64,000 nucleotides of DNA from Mesostigma viride. Lineage: Eukaryota; Streptophyta; Mesostigmatophyceae; Mesostigmatales; Mesostigmataceae. Below, one piece after another: positions 55,040 to 64,000 of this stretch. Location: the NCBI GenBank assembly GCA_009746045.1, contig RPFO01000645.1:468185-532184 (forward strand), written 5' to 3'. The position numbers were made by a program, and so were the translations under genes. How positions within the stretch are numbered: position 1 is the first letter of the stretch; the number at the start of each line of letters is the position of its first letter. The notes under the pieces are model-generated. The model searched no databases, was not told the DNA's origin, and saw only the letters and a list, made by a program, of their open reading frames with translations.

Positions 55040-56930
55040 TCCATTTAAACAAGCCCCCCCCCCCAAGCTGACGCGGACGCGTCAGCTTTTCCCCCACCGC
55101 CGATTCTCCGCACCCCGCACCCCCGCACCCCCCCACCCACCTAGATTAACGGACCCCCCCACACCCCGGCAGCCCGCAGTTCCCCTGCCGCAGTTCGTCG
55201 CTACTCGCAGTCCAGTCTCCTCGCGGAGGCGACTACGTGGCGTGCCCCCACGCCCCCAATTTCTGCTGTCCGCCAGTGTCCGCCTGGCCCCAATGTAAAC
55301 GAACCCCCACAGAAGCACTCTCGTCAGCTCATAATCACTCGGCCGTTCAGTTCTCCCTCTCGCGGCAGCTTATATTTCCCTTTCCTTCTGTTCGCTGCTA
55401 CTCTCATCCTCCCCCAAGCCCGAGGAGTCTTCCCGTCTCTTCGACAGTTCACTCGATTCGTCGCTACTCCTTTCCCTCCCCTAAACCTTCTTCCCCTCAT
55501 TCGCGGCAACTCAATACGATTCAGTCCAGCCGTCTCTCTTTGTGCCCCTACGTGGCATTTTCGCTTAGTATTCCTTACTTCTCAGAGGCCGCTCCCCCCC
55601 CCCGCGCCACTTCCCCTGCGTTTGCCACCGGAACTACCCGCCCCGCGCCACTTCCCCTGCGTTTTGCCACCGGAACTCCAAGCAGACGCGGACGCGTCAG
55701 CTTTTCCCCCACCGCCGATTCTCCGCACCCCGCACCCCCGCACCCCCCCACCCAAACGGACCCCCCACACCCCGGCAGCCCTTACTTCTCAGAGGCCGCT
55801 CCCCCCCCCGCGCCACTTCCCCTGCGTTTGCCACCGGAACTACCCTCGCCCAAGCAGTTTCCCTTTCCTTCTATTCGCTGCTACTCTCATCCTTCCCCAA
55901 GCCCGAGGAGTCTTCCCGTCTCTTCGAACAGCTCAGCTCCGGGCACCCCACGACCCATTTTCGTCTCCAGTTCACTCGATTCGTCGCTACTCCTTTCCCT
56001 CCCCTAGCCCTTCTTCCCCTCATTCGCGGTAACTCAGTACGATTCAGTTCAGTCTCTCTTTGTGCCCCTACGTGGCATTTTCGCTTAGTATTCCTTACCT
56101 CTCAGAGGCCGCTCCCCCCCCCGCGCCACTTCCCCTGCGTTTGCCACCGGAACTACCCCGCGCCCAAGCAGAGAGTTGTTTTTTACATCTAAAGGAGTAT
56201 TCCTTACTTCTCAGAGGCCGCTCCCCCCCCCGCGCCACTTCCCCTGCGTTTGCCACCGGAACTACCCTCGCCCAAGCAGTTTCCCTTTCCTTCTATTCGC
56301 TGCTACTCTCATCCTCCCCCAAGCCCGAGGAGTCTTCCCGTCTCTTCGAACAGCTCAGCTCCGGGCACCCCACGACCCATTTTCGTCTCCAGTTCACTCG
56401 ATTCGTCGCTACTCCTTTCCCTCCCCTAGCCCTTCTTCCCCTCATTCGCGGTAACTCAGTACGATTCAGTTCAGTCTCTCTTTGTGCCCCTACGTGGCAT
56501 TTTCGCTTAGTATTCCTTACCTCTCAGAGGCCGCTCCCCCCCCCCGCGCCACTTCCCCTGCGTTTGCCACCGGAACTACCCGCCCCGCGCCACTTCCCCT
56601 GCGTTTGCCACCGGAACTACCCCGCGCCCAAGCAGAGAGTTGTTCCTCAGTATTCCTTACTTCTCAGAGGCCGCTCCCCCCCCCCGCGCCACTTCCCCTG
56701 CGTTTTGCCACCGGAACTACCCGCGCCCAAGCATTTTCGCTCAGTATTCCTTACTTCTCAGAGGCCGCTCCCCCCCCCCGCGCCACTTCCCCTGCGTTTT
56801 GCCACCGGAACTACCCGCGCCCAAGCATTTTCGCTTAGTATTCCTTACTTCTCAGAGGCCGCTCCCCCCCCCCGCGCCACTTCCCCTGCGTTTTGCCACC
56901 GGAACTCCAAGCAGAGAGTTGTTTTTTAAT
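55040..56930. repeat. C-rich tandem array with ~80-bp and ~420-bp periods
   Basis: The 80-85 bp unit contains TTCCTTACTTCTCAGAGGCC, a C homopolymer, CGCGCCACTTCCCCTGCGTT and GCCACCGGAACTACCC; at least eight copies lie between 55570 and 56910. A longer block (TTTCCCTTTCCTTCTATTCG to GTGCCCCTACGTGGCATTTT) occurs at about 55858 and 56278, a 420-bp higher-order period. The palindromic ACGCGGACGCGTCAGCTTTT segment occurs at 55072 and 55684. Pro/Leu-rich ORFs here are not considered genes. Confidence 0.92.
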
Positions 56931-57800
56931 ACACTTAAGGATATCTGTTTTTTATACATACAGTTTGCAAAAGTCTTACGAAACTAGTTTACTAGTTTAG
57001 AACGGAGGCCATTCGTGACCAATGGCCTCGTAGGGCCAGTGGGCCACGTGCAGCGTGGGCCGTGGAGACGTGGAGACTCGAGTACCCTGTCGGACCTGCT
57101 GATAGACTCTGCTGCCCATGTGCGGCGTGGGATTTCGGGGAAATGGGTATATTTTATTAGCCAATTATGGACCAAAGAGGTGAGAGGGGAAATGAGTATC
57201 AGCGAATCCTAATCCAGGTGTGCGGCGTGGGATTTCAACTAACTAACTAATAACTAACTAACTAACTACATAACTAACTAACTAACTAAGTAACTTATTA
57301 ACTGTCGGAACTCGGACCACCAGCGCGGGAACAAACTCAACTCAACGCAACTTTTTTTCCGGGTAAATCAGGTAAATGGGTACTTTTTATTAACCAATGG
57401 GGGCCGTTGGATCCATCATCGTACGCTCCAGATTGTCGGCGGCTAACGTTTTAACTTTTTTCATTTTGCCTTCGTATATCGTTACCACAAACTCTGTAGT
57501 TGTTGACTTGTTGTTGTTGTGCCCACGCCTGACGCCGCAGATGAGCAGCTCTATGTAGTCGTCTGCAGCAGAGCCAGCTGTAGACTCTAGAGCAACAGAG
57601 CCAGAACTGAGGTCCTATGAGACTTCTATGTAAATTGTAATCCTAGTTCGATAGGCCGATACTAGGTAATTCTTAGTCCGATACAACAATCTCTGCGAGA
57701 CCGCGACTCTGCCGCTACATCTGTATTGCTTGCGGCCAGCCCTGCGTTGGCCTAGCCTTGGTCTCCTGAAGCCTGTAAGTCATTTGTACGTTACTTATTT
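56931..57800. mobile_element. Remnants related to the 35-kb repeat, with (AACT)n run
   Basis: GCTGCCCATGTGCGGCGTGGGA at about 57112 (partly repeated at 57222) matches the same word in the 640-bp duplication. Two diverged copies of AAATGGGTA...TTTTTATTA(G/A)CCAAT lie at 57146 and 57372. (AACT)n occupies 57238-57290. 57500-57545 again has a GTTGTTGTTGTG/CCCACGCC block as at 39345-39380. No ORF is present. Confidence 0.5.
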
Positions 57801-58157
57801 TTTTGGCATTCTAATAATGAGGAAACCAATTAGATAGCTGGCCACATACTATGTACACGGGCGCAAAATTATGTGCGCTTAACGTCATCGAGCCCTAGAA
57901 AAATGAGACGACGTAATAATTTTGTTTGGAGACCAAACTTTGGGGCACGGGGTCGTCATATTCTGTCTTTTTGCCATGTTGGCTTCTGTAACAACACATG
58001 ACAGGATTTACAATGCGCCCGGTGGTATGAAACGTAGAATTGCCCTCGTAATTGTGGCAACCGGCATGGCGCAATGAGGCCGTTCTGAGCCATGGTTGAT
58101 TAATTATTACATACCTTCAGAGAATGTGCGGGACAGTTTTATTGTAATCATTTGTGC
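57801..58157. promoter_or_regulatory. Upstream region of mitochondrial KAS gene
   Basis: Must contain the promoter/5' UTR of the gene starting at 58158. No distinct element could be assigned. Confidence 0.35.
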
Positions 58158-61100
58158 ATGATGCATGCAGTAGGAGCGCACAGCCTCGCGCCCATCGCGG
58201 CAAGTAAGTTGAAGAGTTTCCGGCTGCATTTGCTTCGGTTTTCCCAAGCCTTGTCGACTTGCCAGCATGAAATGGTGGCTCCCCTGCAAGACTTCGGAGC
58301 CCTGCCGCGGACACCCGACCGCCGTGTTGTTGTGACTGGTAAGTATTGCCATGCATGCCCTATCACCAACTGCTTATTTATGTGTTTTTGTGATTACTAC
58401 TCAGGTACACAACTAGAAATGAAAAATGCGCTGTTTCCAGGAAGGTGCAGTAAGACGGCCGAAACTTGCAAGTATTTCCAGGATGGCGCAGTAAAACTGC
58501 CGTAAGTTGCAAATATTGCCATGCATGCCCCTACCACCACCTTCTTGATTATGCATTTGTACTTGCTGATGCGCATGCTTCACGATAAACACCCTGAGCA
58601 TCTGATGCTGTCCTTGCCCTCGCCATTCGCTGACGTGATCGCACATCGCTTGTACATCCCTGCATAACTGACCAGATATAGTCCCGGTCGGTATCAGGGC
58701 TTGCAAAGACATCCTGTGGTTGAGTGTTGGCTTCATCACTTTTCCTGCCGAGCTTGTGTTGTGTGCATCCCATGTACCAAATTTGGCCCCAGCATGCCCC
58801 TCTCCGCTCCATGCACCACGCATGACCTCACCAAACTGTACTCGCTTGGTCGCATATCGAAGGCCTTTCTACCGTTTTGTAAGGCAGCCCCTGACAATGG
58901 GGGGTGGTACCACTCTCCTGCCAACGCATGGTCCCACTCTCTTGCCAACGCACGGTCTCGCGTGCTGCTCTGCCATATCTGCCAACCTTACACCACATTC
59001 CCGTGTTGGGCGTTGCGCCACCTCGGACCCTTTGACGCGTTGGGCCTTGCGCCACCTTTACCCCTTTGCCGCGTTGGGCCTTGCGCCACCTTCAACCCTT
59101 GGCCACGTTGGGCTTTGCGCCACGCGCAGGCCTAGGCATCGTGTCCCCTCTGGGAAACGGCGTGCAGGCCACCTGGTCCCGCCTGGTGCGCGGGGACTGT
59201 GCCGTGCGACAGCTGCAACCAGACGACCTGCTGCTCAGCACCACGGTTCACACCGGGGGGCTCGCCGCCGCCCGCGAGTTGGCCTCGTCCGTCGTGGACC
59301 AGCTGTCTTCGCGCGTGGCCGCCGTGGTACCCAGGGGCACGGAGGAAGGGACATTTGACCAGCAGCGCTGGGCCCCTGCAGGCGTGAGTGGTTTCCCCCC
59401 CCTATCTTCCCTGCCTCGATCTCAAGACCATGGGATCGGCCCATGCCGTGCTGTTTGCGGAGCGTGGCCATGTCGGCTGCCCTGTCCATGCCGTGTGATT
59501 AGGCCAGTTACCGCTCGATGAGTTTTGTTCGGCACGTCTTCAGGAGCGATGCAAGTGTTATGTAATGACAATACCCTGCTTGATTGTCTGGGGTTCCACT
59601 CCTAAAGAGAGGAAGGTTGAGATAGCTAGGCATGATACTCCACCGCCTGGCTTCTCTCCTGCTTGTCAACATACGGCCCAGGCGCGTGACGCACGTCAGC
59701 AAGGCGAGAGCTGCGGTGGGGAAGTTTGTATAAAGGAAGTTTTGATAAAGGTTGCTGGAATTGTGCTTGCGACTGCGGGGGGTATCTCGTCCAGTTGGCA
59801 AGCTAGCAGCTGCAGTGGCAGCAGCAGTGCCAGCAACTGGTAGCAGCAGTACCCTACTCCACCCCCACTCACTACAGCATTCTGTAGCATGCTGTAGCAA
59901 GTTATTGCACTCTATAGCATGCTAAAGCACTTCAGCACTCTATAGCGATAGCCATATCCTGGGCAGGCAGGCCGGCCCCTGTGATAGATACCCTGAAGGG
60001 ACTGGGCATGATCCCGTATTTCCCCTGGTTTGGCTGTACAGTGTTTTTTCGGGTGCACGGTGGGGCAGATGCTGACACGAGGCTGGGCAATCATTTGTGT
60101 GGCGCTGCCTGCAGGGGCGGGTCTCCCTCTTTGTGGGCTTTGCACTGGCGGCTGCAGAGGAAGCGCTGCGGGACGCCAAGTGGCAGCCAGCAACCGTCAC
60201 GGAGCGCGAGGCCACGGTGTGGGACGGTTGGGCCACTGTCATTCGTTTCGATGTGTTGCTGCTTATATGGCGCGGCTGTTGTAATAACAATTATAAGTAT
60301 CATACTAGTACGAGGATAGCACCAGTAACGTTGTAATAATGACTATAAGTATCATACTAGTACCAGTATAGCACCAGTAACGTTGTAATAATAACTATAA
60401 GTATCATACTAGTACCAGTATAGCACCAGTAACGTTGTAATAATAACTATAAGTATCATACTAGTACCAGTATAGCACGAGTAACGGCATGGTTGTTGGT
60501 TGTTGCCCCTCATCCACGCCACCATGGCACAGCCTGCCTTAGTTAACCCCTCAACGGTCCTGGTGCCGATTTCCAACCACGAGTTTTTCTCGTGACACAA
60601 GAACGGCACTAGTTTGTGGGCCCTATAAGGAGTTGGAGGGACGGTTTTGGGGGGAACCGACTAGACCAACGGAAAGATCTAGAGTCACTTTATCCCTAGC
60701 ACACTAGTTTGACCATATTTGACCCCCGGACCAGGGTGAACACCCTGGACAAAGTCAAGGGGGTACTGGGGTACCCTGGTGCACAGCTGTCTGAGTAGGG
60801 AAAAAACCCAGCTATTTTTAGCAGTATCTTGTGGGTCCCTTGGGCAGTTACACTTTTTAGTGTTGGTATCCCATCCTAACTAGCAATCTCTCTACAAAAC
60901 CAACCCCAGGGTCAACTCATTGAGGAAAGGGGTCTATGGTCCATTATTAGGGTGTCACCGCGCACAATCACCAAACCCCCCTAAGGGGAGGGGGCTATCT
61001 ATAGAGAAAGGGGACCTAGTACTGGGACCACCCACAATACCCCCAGGTGGGCCCTTATAAGGTTATGCTTGGTTCCTAGTATGGTCTTGAAATGATGATT

Positions 61101-63575
61101 AGGCTGAATGGGGCCACCTGTGGCGTACCGTGCAACGGGTGACTCATTCTAGGTGCGAGCCAGAGACGGTTGCGGGGTTCAAAGCTCGTGACTGCGTGCA
61201 TTATAAGCGGATCAGAGCCAACGCGTGGGATCGAATGATCCTGCTACCTGGTCTTTGTGGGCATCACCCAATCATCTACTTGTGGCTTTCCTTTGATGGG
61301 GCCATGCCATGCCAAGGGCTGCGAGCCTTGCGGTTGACACGGCTGGCGTTCCCCGTATTGCAAGCTCCATCTTCCTCATTTTGCCTGGCAGCACTGCCCG
61401 GTTGTGCTTGTGGCCGCCCCCCCCGCAGGGGGTGAGCATCGGCGCGGGCATGGGCAGCCTGGCGGAGATATCTGATGCTGGCATCCTCATGGCGCAGCAG
61501 GTACTGTAACACTTGGGTTTACTTGAACGAGGGGAAGCATCAATTTGCTGTAACATTAGCTAGCAGTGTCATCCTCATGGAACAGCTGGTGAGCGGCGGC
61601 AGCATTACTCTACTTTACCATTAGCTCGCCTGTTTTTACGGATAGGTGCTGCTGTGACCCTGTCTCAGACATCAGAGCACGTTTGCTGAGCTGCACACGC
61701 CATGGCATGGCCAACATGGCGTATGAATGGGCGCGCTGCCGCTGCGGAGTGCTCGGTGCTTCGGTTACAAACGCTGCCACCCACTCTGCCCCTTGATACA
61801 TGCCCATGACTTTGCCACGCTTATGGGCAACTGCGGTGCCCATGAGAATTTATAATGCTATTATCTGGAACCAGCACCACGGTTGTCACCTCCAAGCCAG
61901 CGGACAGCCCCCTGGCATCGTGATCACGACCTTTGGCTGCTCCCTGCATGCTTGCGTATGCTGGCACCTGGCACCCCAGAAACTGCGCAAGCTCAGCCCC
62001 TACTTCATCCCCAAAGTCCTTGTCAACATGCCTGCAGGACTGGTCAGCATCCAACACAAGCTGGAGGTGAGCTGCGTGGCTGCACTGATCAGCAGGGTGG
62101 GCCTTGGGGTGTGGGGGTGGGTGGCTTGAACCACGGACATTATGCGAGGATGCCTCTGGCTGCCCCAACATGGTCTGGTACATGCTGTTTGCAATGATGT
62201 GGACTTTGGGGATAGCCATTGGGGGCGCCGCGCCTCCTGCAGTTGCTACTCATGCCAGCCCTGACTCTTGAAGTATGTGACTATGTTTTGATGCGCGAGC
62301 TGCCAGGCGATACATCTAGCAGAAGTTTACATCTTTGACCAACAATAACACCTACTACCTGATCACCTGGTGTATTATCGAATGAATGTAAGTAGTATTC
62401 CTAGTGCCTTCACAATCGATGGAACGTTTGCTCCCCCCCTGGCCTGCCTGAATCCGCGGGTACTCATCATGGATGGTGTGCTGCCATTCCCACCGGCAGG
62501 GACCCTGCCACGCGGGCGCCACGGCGTGCAGCAGTGGCGCGCACGCTATCGCCGACGCCTGGCGGCTCATCCGCGGCGGCGACGCCGACGTGATGCTGGC
62601 GGGCGCGTCCGACGCTTGCATCGACGCCGTCTCCATCATGGGCTTTGCGCGGTGCGTGCGCTGGTCGTCGCTCACTTCCTACTCCTTGCATGGTCAATTG
62701 TCCATCACGGGCTTTGGCCAGAGCGTATGGCAGTTGTTGCTTGCTTGACTCTGGTGTGGGCGCTGCTCCATACTTTACTATCCAGCGGTTCTGCTTACAC
62801 CACTGTAGATAGCAGCTGATGTGAGCATGCAGAAAACTTTGGACCTCTAGCCCCATACCATACGGTACGGTACAGTACGGGACGGGACGGGACGGGACGG
62901 GACGGGACGGGACGGCACTAAACTATTGCCCTATATACTACGATTTTAGACAGCTAAAAGTTTGCGCAAACCCTTCCCCAAACTGTTGCCGCGTGCGAGT
63001 AGCGTGCCGCGGCGACCGCGATTGGGGGGGTCGACCGTAGGGGTTCCCTTACATGCGTGCAGTTGCGCGCCAACGTTTGTCCCATTTGTGGGACATTTGT
63101 GGCACCATCGCGGCAAACTTTTGTCAGACAGATTTTGGCTGGGTTCCGCCAAGCTGTTTGCCCAAACTCTTGCCCAAAGTGCTGTGCAAAATCTTCCGTA
63201 TTCGGGTAGCGTGGCGTATTGGCCACCGGCTTGCGGCATTGGGACCAATTCTAGCGGTATGGATGATGGATACGACTGATGTATATATATATATATATAT
63301 ATATATGATACCATATACCGTATCCTTTCCGTGTAGTAACTTTGTGGAGGCAGTTGCTGTGTTTGCTCTGTGTCCACTAGCAGCATTCGCTTGTAGGGTT
63401 CTCGGGCTGATGGCCAGCTGCCACCTTTTGTTTTGCGAATTTTTTCATTGCACACTTCCCCCACTGGCTGGCTCGTCCCCTTCCCCTTTGCCAGGTTGCG
63501 TGCGCTGGCAACCAAATTCAATGAGATGCCGCAGGCGGCGTCGCGTCCCTTTGACGAAGCAAGGGACGGATTCGT
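58158..63575 (+). CDS. mtKAS: Mitochondrial-type beta-ketoacyl-ACP synthase, 3' end outside window
   Basis: Exons 58158-58338, 59130-59383, 60115-60216, 61429-61500, 61980-62066, 62500-62651 and 63495-63575 join in phase to 309 residues and continue past 64000. It condenses malonyl-ACP with acyl-ACP in type II fatty acid synthesis. Key blocks: DRRVVVTGLGIVSPLGN after a basic, acid-poor leader that suits mitochondrial import; AAVVPRGTEEGTFDQQRW; ATGVSIGAGMGSL; LSPYFIPKVLVNMPAGLVSI; GPCHAGATACSSGAHAIADA with catalytic Cys242; DADVMLAGASDACIDAVSIM; TKFNEMPQAASRPFDEARDG. Similarity is closer to OXSM/mtKAS than to plastid KAS I from memory (the VPRG and FxxQ region and PKxLVNMxAG). The two catalytic His residues lie outside the window. 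The ORF opens with TTG at 58152; ATG 58158 (second Met 58161) is taken as start. Confidence 0.92.
60279..60484. repeat. 52-bp tandem repeat, four copies (KAS intron 3)
   Basis: GTTGTAATAA recurs at 60279, 60330, 60382 and 60434; units share ACTATAAGTATCATACTAGT and ATAGCACCAGTAAC. Confidence 0.93.
60485..61110. other. Palindrome-rich non-coding segment (KAS intron 3)
   Basis: About 600 bp low in CpG and rich in short inverted words (GGTACTGGGGTACC, CCAGGGTGAACACCCTGG, CCCCCCTAAGGGGAGGGGG, CCACCCACAATACCCCCAGGTGGG). No ORF is found. It is compositionally unlike the flanks and could be a non-autonomous element. Confidence 0.4.
61480..61594. repeat. Duplicated exon 4 end and donor (KAS intron 4)
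   Basis: The last 21 nt of exon 4 (61480-61500) recur at 61568-61588 with 17 of 21 identical, again directly followed by GT: GTGAGC, a better donor than the annotated GTACTG. Confidence 0.85.
62863..62914. repeat. GGTAC/GGGAC pentanucleotide run (KAS intron 6)
   Basis: TACGGTACGGTACAGTACGG is followed by seven GGGAC-type units. Confidence 0.95.
63280..63306. repeat. (TA)n microsatellite (KAS intron 6)
   Basis: About 13 TA units, preceding the last visible exon by 190 bp. Confidence 0.95.
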
Positions 63576-64000
63576 GTGAGTGGGGTTTGGGGGGCGGCAT
63601 GGATTTGTTCTTTCCCTGACACAACAGCTGTGTGTCGGCCACCGGGTACTGCTGCCATCCACGCCCCGTCTTCCCCTGCATTTTCACTCCTGGCTGGATC
63701 ATGTTCTACTAGTATAGGGTAAGTAATAACAATCTAATGTGGGCGCCAATCCCTACAGCTGCACATTTTCAAGCTCCCCTCTTCATCTTGTGTCCGTTCG
63801 GCTGCTTGTTTGTACTATGGTGCCATCATGGCTTCCATGCATACAGCCATGATGTTCATAACGATGACTTCTCCGTACCTTTCATGTCCATCCTTTAAGG
63901 GGACGGTCCCGGCGCGAATATTTTGGCGCCGAAAAATTCGCGGTACCCGTCCGTACCGTGAAAAAGTGGTGCACGGTGCGCGCACCCCTACCGGAGCTGG
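63576..64000. other. Start of KAS intron 7 with an E2F-like palindrome
   Basis: No further KAS exon is found before the edge. 63913-63942 is a near-perfect palindrome (CGCGAATATTTTGGC / GCCGAAAAATTCGCG) centred on TTTTGGCGCCGAAAA, which resembles an E2F binding site. Confidence 0.4.

Noticed and set aside
55237-56987. Pro/Leu-rich ORFs of up to 289 codons
   Set aside because: They follow the 80-bp and 420-bp repeats and break with repeat indels; not credible coding sequence.

Overview
The window looks like nuclear DNA of a photosynthetic eukaryote of the green lineage, most likely a green alga. Genes are split by many GT-AG introns. Three predicted proteins begin with organelle-targeting-like leaders. 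The largest gene encodes the four-MATH-domain TRAF-like protein known from land plants (Arabidopsis AT2G25320 type). Coding exons are GC-rich. Introns and intergenic DNA are full of simple repeats, minisatellites and decayed non-LTR retrotransposons (LINEs). I cannot name the species.

Layout: (1) 1-10070, minus: 3'-truncated gene for the multi-MATH protein, six exons visible. (2) 11349-16583, plus: RNF170-type membrane RING E3 ubiquitin ligase, divergent from (1). (3) 16600-19260: LINE debris and an element with inverted ends. (4) 19554-21204, minus: unrecognised, probably plastid-targeted protein. (5) 21873-31078, plus: phosphatidylinositol synthase in nine small exons, divergent from (4); its introns hold an 800-bp CCA/CCG array, other microsatellites and a LINE tail. 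(6) 31540-33180: nested LINE ends around an 800-bp CCAT/CCAC array. (7) 33598-34677, minus: single-exon plastid RimP-like ribosome maturation factor. (8) 34781-39560: an exact 640-bp tandem duplication and a large inverted-repeat structure. (9) 40322-45976, plus: organelle-targeted protein with NTF2/SnoaL-like folds and a LINE in its last intron. (10) 46300-51790: 183-bp satellite, CGCA and CCCT arrays, LINE copies including one with a readable reverse transcriptase. (11) 52341-54456, minus: MYND zinc-finger protein with a hydrophobic N-terminus. (12) 54900-57800: C-rich tandem arrays and element remnants. (13) 58158 to beyond the right edge, plus: mitochondrial-type beta-ketoacyl-ACP synthase, seven exons visible.

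The genes are unrelated housekeeping functions (ubiquitin system, phospholipid synthesis, organellar translation, mitochondrial fatty acid synthesis); no operon-like or biosynthetic cluster is seen. Exon coordinates come from reading frame, GT-AG borders, intron phase and remembered family sequences. No transcript evidence was available.

The most unusual pattern is in the introns. In at least eight introns of five unrelated genes, the last bases of the upstream exon plus its 5' splice site recur just inside the intron, once or as a decaying tandem array. This looks like intron growth by local tandem duplication of the splice junction. A second pattern is a short hairpin-like module ending in TTAA repeats that marks the ends of several LINE copies.
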